Positions 27,301 through 35,063 of a stretch of DNA of 64,000 bases are shown here, piece after piece. Position 1 is the stretch's first letter, and the number at the start of each line of letters is the position of its first letter. The stretch is from Bacteroides sp. CAG:443 (lineage in GTDB: Bacteria > Bacteroidota > Bacteroidia > Bacteroidales > Bacteroidaceae). The DNA lies in NCBI GenBank assembly GCA_000432735.1, contig FR887822.1:55236-119235 (forward strand), read 5' to 3'. A program made the translations under genes and the position numbers. A model generated the notes under the pieces. It was not told the DNA's origin and made no database searches. It worked only from the letters and a program-made list of their open reading frames with translations.

Positions 27301-28034
27301 ACAACGAACACTCCGATACATTCAAGCGTATCAGCATGGATACCTCAATGCTGACTGCTTCGGAAAGCGACATCCACGATTTGATTAACAAGGTAAATAA
27401 AGGTTTCCAGACCTGCAATTTTGTCGGAGTTATCCAACGAATTGAGATGAAGGTAGAGGAAAGCAGCAATCGTGTAGTAAATTCTTTACGAGCAATACAG
27501 AAGTATTATAACGAACATGCTTACGACCTTGCGCCTGGTACAAACTTATTCTCTAGTGAAAACGAGCAACTGGTCAAACAAGAGGCCATCACTCTATTGC
27601 GCGATTTTATCAAAGAAATGCATGCTTACCGCTACGATAAAATCCGGTTGTACGATTCATTCGAACTTCGTTTCCGCATTGTAGAAAACAACAACGATAC
27701 CGGTTTCGTGGAGAAACTCTCGAATGTAGGTTCGGAAGGTACGGACATTCTGGTGAAAGCCATGATAAACATCATGTTGCTGTACGTATTCAAGGAAAGT
27801 GCTTCGCAGAAATTCAAGGACTTCAAGCTGCATTGTATGATGGACGAAATAGGTAAACTGCACCCAAACAACGTAAACGGTATCCTGAAATTTGCCAACG
27901 ATCGCAATATCATCCTGATAAACGGTTCACCTACAGAACTGAATCGTGACGCATACAAACATGTTTATCTCCTCACCAAAGGAGCTCAAAGCAAAACACG
28001 TATCGCGCGATTGATTTCAGACAAGAAATTGTAA
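24375..28034 (+). CDS. MksB/JetC-like SMC ATPase
   Basis: The 1,219-residue product is an SMC-like ATPase. Walker A is GTQGVGKST at 31-39. A long coiled coil runs from about 210 to 950, broken near 520-600 by a hinge-like non-coiled part. The C-terminal head has an ABC-like signature (LSNVGSEGTD, about 1115-1124) and a Walker B MMDE ending Asp1157-Glu1158. This head-coil-hinge-coil-head plan matches MukB/MksB and Wadjet JetC, and the gene order supports it. Such complexes extrude DNA loops; Wadjet also needs the nuclease JetD to cut plasmids. No JetD-like gene follows; the next unit encodes IbrA/IbrB-like proteins. A chromosome-maintenance role is equally possible. Confidence 0.88.
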   Translation: MRNLNRIIFINSANIPYADDIYLDGNVHFIGTQGVGKSTVLRSILFFYNADTQKLGIPVEKQSYTEYYFPYANSYIVYEVATENGAFCILSFKSMNRVSYRFIDSPYRKEFFIDPETRTAYSGADRIRIQLDQLNVDYSRIIYTFDEYRNILYGNGVAPDMRKYSLMESKQYQNIPRTIQNVLLNSKLDAEFIKKTIISSINEDETAIDLNSYKEHLKNFEIRLQDIEEFQKRETQKQAKEITSLSVQISKQRTALAQSCRELVAAYLKAKEILPQWQEKKEHTENERGKLIGRRQELQEQSRQRCDKLQETIAVLNNELQKAQSKEKEYARQQIEQVMERSARKEEWKNRRNGLQEEQRILTSQYTEISTKYKSLIQSLDEQWNKIHEAKLKQLDELNSTYNVRIEEGRRRHETATEALYQEYEQLSQQLHPERSEKQSALTAIDYQMQLCRKEVFFEAEQEELKHRIQSYTGMHMSKKNRIDNAQLIIKEITLKWEDELQRGMKEKDDALTRLQAEQQQLKLRVDELETFLQNSRNTLQGWLKDNKPGWEENIGKLCDESILWQTGLSPQLHDNGESFYGISINLAGIERHIKSINDYQKEKETGARRLEEIASEITHLQIAKEELEEALKNKYQPKIKEQKDVISVQEYELEKLERQYQQDMLDLEDWKKKAEAERERKIHELENQKAQAHSELKQIEAKLNNLNKEKAEKLNTLKQEWSALQHNLTNEKKKQADTIQQEEQEEQKRIASVKADYENDMQKELHKQGADTERLQDIAKQLLDIEQELLFIKDHATLLIEYQKDKRDLIDHIPEWKHEYEEQKRLLDNEKETLRKEISSLQGEIDKLSKSVNEAEENVRTFSNNLEAYEKISAYEWYKPYQDIFRLENCSENALAVQKNCIELIDELGRMQSQYTSLQSDLRKEVNLFTNHFKEDNTFKFKTKFNEDREYSHFAEELHDFVEENRISQFIRRINNEHSDTFKRISMDTSMLTASESDIHDLINKVNKGFQTCNFVGVIQRIEMKVEESSNRVVNSLRAIQKYYNEHAYDLAPGTNLFSSENEQLVKQEAITLLRDFIKEMHAYRYDKIRLYDSFELRFRIVENNNDTGFVEKLSNVGSEGTDILVKAMINIMLLYVFKESASQKFKDFKLHCMMDEIGKLHPNNVNGILKFANDRNIILINGSPTELNRDAYKHVYLLTKGAQSKTRIARLISDKKL

Positions 28035-28059
28035 GTATGGCCTTTTTTAAGTATCTTTG
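28029..28059 (+). promoter_or_regulatory. Promoter of the GNAT-like/ibrA/ibrB unit
   Basis: TTGT at 28029-28032, a 19-base spacer and TATCTTTG at 28052-28059 make a close match. The -33 element overlaps the stop codon of the SMC gene, so this unit can be transcribed on its own. Confidence 0.75.
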
Positions 28060-28084
28060 CTAGAGTACGTATAAATAATAGCTA

Positions 28085-28486
28085 ATGATACAAATACTTA
28101 AATTACAAGGTACAGACAAACAATTATATCAACTAGTAGGTCCTTTGGTCATGGATCCTAATATTTTGCAATATAACAATGGTTATCCATTTAAAACCGG
28201 AGAACAATTTGTGTGGTATATTGCAATAGAAAAACACAAAGTAGCAGGCTTTATACCACTAAACTTGCGTAAGAACGAACATATCATCAATAATTATTAT
28301 GCCAAGGCAGAGAATCACGATGCGATATTGGAAGCTCTGCTGGACGCAGTCCTAACCGATGAAGAGGAAAGCACACAGCCCCTGGTGGCTGTAGTGCAAG
28401 CTCTTCACAAAGATTTGTTTGAGCGCAAAGGATTTGAAATAACAAAAACGTGGAAACTATACATTAAAATGCAAAAAGCCTCATGA
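28085..28486 (+). CDS. Small GNAT-fold-like protein
   Basis: The 133-residue product begins MIQILKLQGTDKQLYQLVGP and contains KVAGFIPLNLRKN near residue 57 and a closing ERKGFEITKTWKLYIKM, which resembles the last strands of a GNAT acyltransferase. The classical acetyl-CoA loop (Q/RxxGxG/A) is not seen, so catalysis is uncertain. Its stop overlaps the start of the IbrA-like gene in an ATGA, implying translational coupling. It probably works with the IbrA/IbrB-like pair that follows, either modifying a product or acting as a partner. The fold call is weak. Confidence 0.5.
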   Translation: MIQILKLQGTDKQLYQLVGPLVMDPNILQYNNGYPFKTGEQFVWYIAIEKHKVAGFIPLNLRKNEHIINNYYAKAENHDAILEALLDAVLTDEEESTQPLVAVVQALHKDLFERKGFEITKTWKLYIKMQKAS

Positions 28487-29784
28487 AAGAAATAATTCAG
28501 GAGCCAAAGAACGTTTACGAATTGACTCAGGAACGTTTACGAGTAATATTCGATGAATTTGATAATATCTATGTATCCTTTTCGGGAGGAAAAGACAGTG
28601 GAGTCCTGCTAAACCTTTGTATCGATTACATCCGGCGGAATAACCTGAAACGTAAAATAGGCGTATTCCACATGGATTATGAAATACAATACAAAATGAC
28701 AATCGACTTTGTAGACCAGATTCTGGAAAAGAACAAAGATTTACTTGATGTGTATCGTATCTGCCTGCCATTTCGTGTTGCAACTTCCACCTCCATGTAC
28801 CAGTCTTACTGGCGCCCGTGGGATGAAAAAATGAAGGATGCGTGGGTCCGGCAAATGCCTAAAAATGCAATGACTATCAAAGATTTTCCGGAATTGAAAC
28901 CGGAAGCATGGGATTACGATTTCCAACTGTATTTCGCACAATGGTTGCATAAGAAGAAAAAGGCCACACGCACCTGCTGTCTGGTGGGCATACGAACACA
29001 AGAAAGTTTCAGCCGATGGCGCTGTATCTTTCAGGTTCCCAAAAATGTCTTGTACCACAAGTATATATGGACTTCCAAAATAGGGAATGATATTTACAAC
29101 GCTTATCCCATATATGACTGGCGGACAACAGATGTATGGACGGCAAACGGTAAGTTTAAATGGGATTATAATCCTTTGTATGATCTTTATTACAAAGCAG
29201 GAATAAGTCTGGAACGACAACGAGTGGCCAGTCCTTTTATCAGTGAAGCGATAGAGAGCCTGGCACTGTACAAAGCGATAGACCCTGATACGTGGGGGAG
29301 AATGATAGGACGTGTAAACGGAGTTAACTTTTCTGCAATTTATGGAAGTACACATGCCACAGCAAGGCAAAAAATAAAATTACCTGAAGGATATACCTGG
29401 AAATCATTCATGTACTTTTTACTCTCTACACTCCCCGAAGAAACACGCAACGGTTACCTGAGACGCCTGAATGTCAGTATCAAATTCTGGAGAACAAAAG
29501 GAGGTTGCCTCAGCGACGATGTCATTCAAAAGTTGATTGACGCAAAGATTCCCATAGAAATTGTAGACAAAAGCAACTATCGGACCCACAAGCATCCTGT
29601 CAAAATGGAGTATCAGGAAGACATTGATATTCCCGAATTCAGGGAAATCCCTACCTACAAACGAATGTGCATCTGTATCCTTCGTAACGATCATGCCTGC
29701 AAATATATGGGATTCTCCCCCACCAAAGAGGAAATCAGTAAGAAGAATAAAATTATGGAAAATTACAAAAATATTTGGCGATGA
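28483..29784 (+). CDS. IbrA-like PP-loop protein (PAPS reductase fold + DUF3440)
   Basis: The 433-residue product has the PP-loop SFSGGKDSG with SGGKDS at 34-39, the ATP-pyrophosphatase signature of PAPS reductase-fold enzymes. The C-terminal region has the DUF3440-like ending YKRMCICILRNDHACKYMGF. This two-part build matches IbrA, which in E. coli works with the ParB-like IbrB to activate Ig-binding protein genes; PP-loop enzymes of this fold also occur in DndC, for DNA phosphorothioation. A cysteine pair (TRTCCLVGIR) near residue 168 may take part in sulfur or metal chemistry. Its end overlaps the IbrB-like start in an ATGA. The substrate is unknown; nucleotide activation is the inferred reaction. 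Confidence 0.8.
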   Translation: MKEIIQEPKNVYELTQERLRVIFDEFDNIYVSFSGGKDSGVLLNLCIDYIRRNNLKRKIGVFHMDYEIQYKMTIDFVDQILEKNKDLLDVYRICLPFRVATSTSMYQSYWRPWDEKMKDAWVRQMPKNAMTIKDFPELKPEAWDYDFQLYFAQWLHKKKKATRTCCLVGIRTQESFSRWRCIFQVPKNVLYHKYIWTSKIGNDIYNAYPIYDWRTTDVWTANGKFKWDYNPLYDLYYKAGISLERQRVASPFISEAIESLALYKAIDPDTWGRMIGRVNGVNFSAIYGSTHATARQKIKLPEGYTWKSFMYFLLSTLPEETRNGYLRRLNVSIKFWRTKGGCLSDDVIQKLIDAKIPIEIVDKSNYRTHKHPVKMEYQEDIDIPEFREIPTYKRMCICILRNDHACKYMGFSPTKEEISKKNKIMENYKNIWR

Positions 29785-30347
29785 CAAACGATGATTACAA
29801 AAGTCCCGTCTATAACGTACGGGCCGTACCTGTTGAGAAAGTAGTAGCAAATAATTACAACCCCAATGTAGTCGCTCCCCCTGAAATGAAACTGCTGGAA
29901 TTGTCCATTTGGGAAGATGGATTTACCATGCCCTGTGTATGCTACTACGACAAGGCACAAGATAAATATATCCTGGTAGACGGATTTCACCGATATACCG
30001 TTCTAAAGACATCGAAGCGTATCTATCAGCGAGAGAAAGGATTGCTTCCGGTTGTTGTAATAGACAAAGATTTATCCAACCGCATGGGTTCTACCATCCG
30101 GCACAATCGTGCACGAGGTACGCACAACATCGAGCTGATGTCGAACATCGTTGCCGAACTGGATAAGGCTGGAATGTCCGACCAATGGATAATGAAAAAC
30201 ATAGGAATGGACCGCGATGAGTTGCTGCGCCTGAAACAAATCTCCGGCCTAGCCGAACTTTTTGCCAACAGCAGCTTCAGCATTCCTCAGCCCAAAGCCG
30301 TATATACACCACTAGCCAACGATGATGATGAAGTAAAATCGGAATAA
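29781..30347 (+). CDS. IbrB-like ParB/Srx-fold protein
   Basis: The 188-residue product begins MTNDDYKSPVYNVRAVPVEK at an ATG that overlaps the IbrA stop by 4 bases; an earlier in-frame TTG at 29775 is less likely. It has the ParB/sulfiredoxin-fold motif YILVDGFHRYTVLK near residues 54-67 and the family's GSTIRHNRARGTHNIELM block near 95-112. Some ParB-fold proteins bind or hydrolyse nucleotides. The next segment (GMSDQWIMKNIGMDRDEL) looks like a helix-turn-helix. In E. coli IbrB pairs with IbrA; here the overlap makes the same pairing very likely. Confidence 0.8.
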   Translation: MTNDDYKSPVYNVRAVPVEKVVANNYNPNVVAPPEMKLLELSIWEDGFTMPCVCYYDKAQDKYILVDGFHRYTVLKTSKRIYQREKGLLPVVVIDKDLSNRMGSTIRHNRARGTHNIELMSNIVAELDKAGMSDQWIMKNIGMDRDELLRLKQISGLAELFANSSFSIPQPKAVYTPLANDDDEVKSE

Positions 30348-30381
30348 GATGCAATAGCGGCAGGCATTTAGAGGAAATACA

Positions 30382-30431
30382 GACGGCACCATAAGATATC
30401 AGTTCTACCGGAGATATCCTATGATGCCGTC
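30382..30431. terminator. Hairpin between the convergent ibrB-like and amylase genes
   Basis: A 19-position stem (30382-30400 with 30413-30431) has two mismatches and a 12-base loop. It lies in the 109-base gap between convergent genes and could serve both directions. The T-tracts are weak. Confidence 0.6.
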
Positions 30432-30456
30432 TTCAAACTTATATCACTCCTTCAGG

Positions 30457-32178
30457 TCAGATTGTCATTTTCAGGATCTTGCCACCCCAGCCCGGCAGTT
30501 CAATGGCTACCGGCTTCTCACTTGTAAAGGAAATGGTTTCTTTTTCTCCCGTCAGCAAGTCTACAGCCTGTACGCTTTCGCTTTCCGGCATCTGCAAATA
30601 CTCAAACGCATGACGCGGAACATTGACCGAAACCGGCATCGGCATCTCATCGAAATTGACAAGTATCAGCAACACTTCGTTGGCATGCTTGCGAAGGAAC
30701 GCAAACTGACGATGTTCATTCATCAGCCAGTTTCCCTGATTGGCATACATCAAGTCGAAGAATTCACCTTGTGAGATGGCCTTTTCCTCATTACACAAGT
30801 TCAGAACATGGTAATAAAACCGTCGAAGCTCTTTCTCCTGGTCATTCAGCAGGTGAAGATTATAGCGCCCGTGATTGCACCAGCGTCGGATGCTGTCTAC
30901 ACTCCAGTAATCGAAGATAGTAGTACGTCCGTCGCGTCCGCTGAATCCCTCGCTGTCCATTCCTTCCTCGCCCAATTCCTGTCCGAAGTAAATCATCATC
31001 GGATTAGTATTCATACAAGCCGAAACCAGCAATGCCGGCAGTGCCTTACGAGCATCTCCTGCAAAGAAATCGGAAGCGATACGCTGTTCGTCGTGGTTCT
31101 CCAGGAAATTCAGCATATGCGACTGGATGTCGTTCACACTCTGCCAGCAGTTGGTTATAGCTGTAGCCGACCCGTAACCACATACTATGGCACGAAGTGT
31201 ATCATACAGCCCTACCTTATCGTACAGGTAATCGAAATGTCCGTTGAAGATATAGTTACGGTATTCGTTCGGATTATAGACTTCGGCTATGAAAATCAGT
31301 TCCGGATGCAGCTTTTTCACCTGAGGAATAACCCAGCCCCAGAACTCGCACGGTACCATTTCCGCCATGTCGCAACGGAAACCGTCTATGCCTTTGGATG
31401 CCCAGAAGAGCAGGATATCCTTCATTTTGTTCCAGGTATCAGGAATCGGTGAGAAGTGATTTCCCGTATTTCCCATATAGTCTACCCCATAATTCAGCTT
31501 CACCGTTTCATACCAGTCGGTTTTGTTCGGATAAGCATCGAAACGATTGTTGCCGGTAGCCTTGGCAGGCATTTCTTCGTAGGTGCCCGCCTGTTCATTA
31601 TAAAAGTCAATTTCACCTTCCAGCCGGGTACCCGGTATGTAATAGAAGTTATTGTTTACATCAAAAGCCTTTGTATTGTCATCGTCTTCGCCCAGGTCTT
31701 TCACACCCGCAGGCTTGGCAATGGAGTGATACTGACGGGCAACGTGATTGGGTACAAAATCAATAATCACCTTCAGCCCGTTGCTGTGCGTACGTTTGAC
31801 CAGTGCTTCGAACTCTTTCATGCGATGGTCTACGTTGACAGCCAGGTCGGGATCGATATCATAATAATCGCGGATGGCATAAGGCGAACCAGCCTTTCCT
31901 TTTACCACAGAAGGGTGATTTCGGGGAATATTATATGCAGAATAGTCTGTTTGGGAAGCATGAGCAATCACGCCTGTGTACCAGATATGTGTAGCGCCCA
32001 GTTTCTTTATCTCATGCAGAGCCTTGTTTGTAAAATCATCCATTTTACCACATCCGTTCTCCTGCAAGCTTCCATTGTATACGTTGTTTACTTCGTTATT
32101 GCCGAACAAACGGGTAAAAACCTGATAAATAATCATTTTTTCATTTTGTTCCATAGTCATTATTGTATTTTTTGACAT
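30457..32178 (-). CDS. Cytoplasmic alpha-amylase-family (GH13) glycosidase
   Basis: The 573-residue product is a GH13-type glycosidase. The catalytic triad is visible: nucleophile Asp270 in GFRCDMAE, acid/base Glu299 in FIAEVY and transition-state Asp363 in NFLENHDEQ. The N-terminal barrel begins MIIYQVFTRLFG near residue 15, and no signal peptide is present, so it works in the cytoplasm on imported alpha-glucans. The start could also be the ATG at 32160 or 32154. It is the last gene of a three-gene unit after a nitroreductase and a patatin, 9 bases after the patatin stop. The subfamily and precise substrate cannot be read from the sequence. Confidence 0.88.
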   Translation of the reverse strand: MSKNTIMTMEQNEKMIIYQVFTRLFGNNEVNNVYNGSLQENGCGKMDDFTNKALHEIKKLGATHIWYTGVIAHASQTDYSAYNIPRNHPSVVKGKAGSPYAIRDYYDIDPDLAVNVDHRMKEFEALVKRTHSNGLKVIIDFVPNHVARQYHSIAKPAGVKDLGEDDDNTKAFDVNNNFYYIPGTRLEGEIDFYNEQAGTYEEMPAKATGNNRFDAYPNKTDWYETVKLNYGVDYMGNTGNHFSPIPDTWNKMKDILLFWASKGIDGFRCDMAEMVPCEFWGWVIPQVKKLHPELIFIAEVYNPNEYRNYIFNGHFDYLYDKVGLYDTLRAIVCGYGSATAITNCWQSVNDIQSHMLNFLENHDEQRIASDFFAGDARKALPALLVSACMNTNPMMIYFGQELGEEGMDSEGFSGRDGRTTIFDYWSVDSIRRWCNHGRYNLHLLNDQEKELRRFYYHVLNLCNEEKAISQGEFFDLMYANQGNWLMNEHRQFAFLRKHANEVLLILVNFDEMPMPVSVNVPRHAFEYLQMPESESVQAVDLLTGEKETISFTSEKPVAIELPGWGGKILKMTI

Positions 32179-32187
32179 TCTTCTTTT

Positions 32188-32982
32188 TTACCTGAACGAG
32201 AAATACCGTTCTTTTTCGTCTTCTTCCAGTTCCTCCAGTACCCGAGATGCCTCAAAATACCCTGTACTAAAAATCTCTTCCGCTTTTTCCAGTTCGTAGT
32301 TAGAGTACGATCCCAGACCGTCGGGCGCGATAATCAGGTCTGCCTTTTCCAGTTCGGTAAATGTATTCGCCTGAAACATGAAGTGGTACGCCCTGAGAGC
32401 TATGGCTGCCAGATTCTTGCTATATGCATCGGCAACGAGTTTGTAGACATTCAGTGCCAGCACCTTGTCGCACAAATCGCGTATCGGGGTAACGGGAATA
32501 TTCATGAAAACTCCCCCATCGACATAATAAACGCCTCTTATCTTGACTGGTGCGAACAGTACGGGAATGCAGCACGAGGCTGCCACACGGCGGGCTATCT
32601 CTCCACGTGTGAAGTGGACGGAACAGCCATGATCGAAATCGGTAGCCGTCACAACGACAGGTATTTCGAGATCCTCCAGGTTGCGTGTCCGCAGATTGCT
32701 CCTCATGAAATCGATAAAATAATCCATTTGGAACAAACTTTCCTTACCCGGACGAATCTTGGCGAGTTCCGTAAACGAACGGTCGGAAAACATCTCCATA
32801 ATCTCAAAGGGCTGCCTGCCGTCGGCTATGAAGACACTGACGATAGCACCCGCACTGGTACCCGACAGGATATCGGGACGGATGTTATGTTCGAACAGTG
32901 CCTGCAACATACCCAGATGGGCAATTCCCCGAATAAATCCTCCGCTCAGGGCGAATCCTACATGATATTTTCCGTCTGCCAT
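32188..32982 (-). CDS. Patatin-like phospholipase
   Basis: The 264-residue product has the catalytic dyad of patatin phospholipases: the oxyanion GGFIRG at 14-19, the nucleophile Ser43 in GTSAG at 41-45, and Asp155 in VDGGVF at 154-159. No signal peptide is present, so it likely acts on cytoplasmic membranes or soluble esters. It lies between a nitroreductase gene (18 bases upstream) and the amylase-family gene (9 bases downstream), consistent with one transcript, though the three products share no obvious pathway. Confidence 0.9.
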   Translation of the reverse strand: MADGKYHVGFALSGGFIRGIAHLGMLQALFEHNIRPDILSGTSAGAIVSVFIADGRQPFEIMEMFSDRSFTELAKIRPGKESLFQMDYFIDFMRSNLRTRNLEDLEIPVVVTATDFDHGCSVHFTRGEIARRVAASCCIPVLFAPVKIRGVYYVDGGVFMNIPVTPIRDLCDKVLALNVYKLVADAYSKNLAAIALRAYHFMFQANTFTELEKADLIIAPDGLGSYSNYELEKAEEIFSTGYFEASRVLEELEEDEKERYFSFR

Positions 32983-33000
32983 ACGTTCAGGTTTCCTTTT

Positions 33001-33525
33001 TTATTTAATAATCCGGTAGTAATCGGGCTTACGTGGTTTGGGCTGTGCCGGTTCTCCTTCCGGATATCCTAATGCCAGCGCTCCGATTCCTATCAGACCG
33101 TCGGGAAGTCCCCACGACTTCATCAGTTCCTTTCCTTCGGGAGTAGAGAACATTTCGCGCTCACGGTGAATCCAGCAACTGCCCAATCCCAGTGCATGGG
33201 CTGCAAGCATCATATTTTCAAGCACGCAACTACCGTCTTGTACGGGGTTGTTAGCGTCGCCCGGAACAAGTACCAGCACATACGTGGGGGCATCGTAATA
33301 CGGATTGGAGGTCACGCCCATGACACGGGCATTCATTTCGGCCAACTGTCTGCGCTGGGCTTCATTCTGCACGGCCACGATGTAAGGAGCCTGCATGCCT
33401 CGTGAAGTAGGTGCATACGTACCCGCTTCGAGTACAGCCTTCAGTTCTTCATCGGTAATTTGTTCTGCTTTATATTTACGGCAACTGCGCCGTGTCTTGA
33501 TCATCTGTAAAAATTCTGTTTTCAT
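33001..33525 (-). CDS. Nitroreductase-family FMN oxidoreductase
   Basis: The 174-residue product has the nitroreductase fold signature MIKTRRSCRKYKAEQITDEE at the N-terminus, an APTSRGMQAPY loop near 36-46, and GLGSCWIHRE near 113. Such enzymes use FMN and NAD(P)H to reduce nitro-, quinone- or enone-type compounds, or act as dehydrogenases. The short length fits the compact single-domain subgroup. It is the first gene of the unit with the patatin and amylase genes. The physiological substrate is unknown. Confidence 0.85.
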   Translation of the reverse strand: MKTEFLQMIKTRRSCRKYKAEQITDEELKAVLEAGTYAPTSRGMQAPYIVAVQNEAQRRQLAEMNARVMGVTSNPYYDAPTYVLVLVPGDANNPVQDGSCVLENMMLAAHALGLGSCWIHREREMFSTPEGKELMKSWGLPDGLIGIGALALGYPEGEPAQPKPRKPDYYRIIK

Positions 33526-33698
33526 AACTCAGTAGTTTGTATTGTAAAGATAAATTAAGTCGTACTCAAAAATAACGATTTTATTCCGATTGACGGATAA
33601 ATAATTACTTTTTTAACGTGAATTTCCTGTCATAATCTGTTTACGTTTCGCAGGATGTTACAAGCTTTGACACTGATATGGGGATGTATGGAAAGAAA

Positions 33699-33805
33699 GT
33701 CCGGCGGCTCTCAGAAAAAACGTCGGGACGTTTTCCGAAAATTTGTACAAAAGATTTTTGTTTTTGTACAAAAAATAATCCGGACATGCAGAGGTTTCCA
33801 GAAAA
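33699..33805 (+). repeat. Degenerate 21-nt tandem repeat array, copy B
   Basis: The array reads AGTCCGG, then TCGGGACGTTTTCCG, then TGTACAAAAG, TGTACAAAAAATAATCC and ATGCAGAGGTTTCC, with the last four starts 21 bases apart. TTGTACAA palindromes lie at 33743-33750 and 33764-33771, exactly 21 bp apart. AAAACGTC-GG-GACGTTTT is a local inverted repeat. The 33526-33997 gap otherwise holds only the ilvC terminator. Confidence 0.7.
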
Positions 33806-33927
33806 ATACGCAGATGCCTCATTCTCAACATGCCGGAGAAAATGCATACAGCAGCTGAAAAGGATATTTATATATGCAGTGTCATGACGAATCATGCCGC
33901 GTCCGGCAGATGCCTGCACCCTGATAC

Positions 33928-33976
33928 AAGAAAAGCTCCTTCCGGCAGCGTATTCACTGCGAAAGGAGCTTTTCTT
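33928..33976 (-). terminator. Terminator of the ilv operon
   Basis: A 14-bp stem (33928-33941 with 33963-33976) lies 21 bases beyond the ilvC stop and reads into TTTTCTT on the minus strand. Confidence 0.8.
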
Positions 33977-33997
33977 ATTTATCTGGAAAGTGGTTTA

Positions 33998-35041
33998 TCA
34001 GTTGTTTTCCGGACGAAGTTTACGAACGGTTACAGCTGTCTGCCACATTTCGCTTTCACGCAACTGACGAAGTTCTTCGTTCAGTTTATCACGATAATCC
34101 GGCTGAGAGTTTGAGTCGATAGAACGCTGTGCTTCGTGGCCTTCGGCAACCGACTTGTACAGTTTTTCGAATACCGGTTTGGTAGCATCGTGGAACGGAG
34201 TCATCCAGTCCAAAGCACCACGCTGAGCAGTTGTAGAACAGTTAGCGTACATCCAGTCCATACCTTTTGCTGCAAACAGCGGCATCAATGACTGAGTAAG
34301 TTCCTCAACTGTTTCGTTGAATGCTTCCGAAGGTGAGTGTCCGTGTTCACGCAATGTTTCATATTGTGCCAGCAACAAGCCCTGGATAGCACCCATCAGT
34401 GTACCACGTTCACCTGTCAAATCGGATGTAGCTTCACGCTGGAAGGTTGTTTCGAACAAATAACCTGAGCCGATACCGATACCCAGTGCAATAGTACGTT
34501 CGTAAGCCTTTCCGGTAGCATCCTGATAGATAGCATACGATGAGTTCAAGCCACGTCCTTCGAGGAACATAGTACGCAAAGATGTACCCGAACCTTTAGG
34601 AGCAACCATGATAACATCGATATCTTTAGGAGGAACCACACCGGTACGGTCGTTCCATGTAATAGCAAATCCGTGAGAGAAATACAATGCTTTGCCAGCA
34701 GTCAGATGAGGTTTGATGGTAGGCCATACAGAAATAACGGCAGCATCCGACAACAGACACATGATAATAGTACCTCTCTTGCAAGCTTCTTCGATGCTGA
34801 ACAAGGTTTCGCCCGGTACCCAACCGTCGGCAACAGCCTTTTCGAATGTCTTGCCCTGACGCTGTCCTACGATTACGTTGAAACCGTTATCACGCAGATT
34901 CAGTGACTGTCCGGGGCCCTGTACACCATAACCGATGACAGCTATTGTTTCGTTTTTCAATACTTCACGTGCTTTTTCCAAGGGGAACTCATCGCGGATT
35001 ACTACATTTTCAGTAACGCCGCCAAAATTCATTTGTGCCAT
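33998..35041 (-). CDS. ilvC: Ketol-acid reductoisomerase
   Basis: IlvC performs the second step of valine and isoleucine synthesis, rearranging and reducing acetolactate with NADPH and magnesium. The 347-residue product has the Rossmann motif GYGVQGPGQSLNLRDNG near residues 38-54, the VAPKGSGTSLR segment near 148 and the class I-type C-terminal ELTQSLMPLFAAKGMDWMYANCSTTAQRG region. It is the last gene of the ilv unit, 22 bases after the thioesterase gene, and is followed by a strong terminator. Confidence 0.95.
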   Translation of the reverse strand: MAQMNFGGVTENVVIRDEFPLEKAREVLKNETIAVIGYGVQGPGQSLNLRDNGFNVIVGQRQGKTFEKAVADGWVPGETLFSIEEACKRGTIIMCLLSDAAVISVWPTIKPHLTAGKALYFSHGFAITWNDRTGVVPPKDIDVIMVAPKGSGTSLRTMFLEGRGLNSSYAIYQDATGKAYERTIALGIGIGSGYLFETTFQREATSDLTGERGTLMGAIQGLLLAQYETLREHGHSPSEAFNETVEELTQSLMPLFAAKGMDWMYANCSTTAQRGALDWMTPFHDATKPVFEKLYKSVAEGHEAQRSIDSNSQPDYRDKLNEELRQLRESEMWQTAVTVRKLRPENN

Positions 35042-35063
35042 AATACAATCTTTTATTAAAAAA

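Noticed and set aside
28035..30456. JetD nuclease hidden downstream of the SMC-like gene
   Set aside because: The three genes there are GNAT-like, PP-loop/DUF3440 and ParB-fold proteins; none resembles the topoisomerase VI-like JetD.
33641..33919. Open frames around the repeat array in the nitroreductase-ilvC gap
   Set aside because: They read through the degenerate array in several frames and show no signal peptide, domain or ribosome site.
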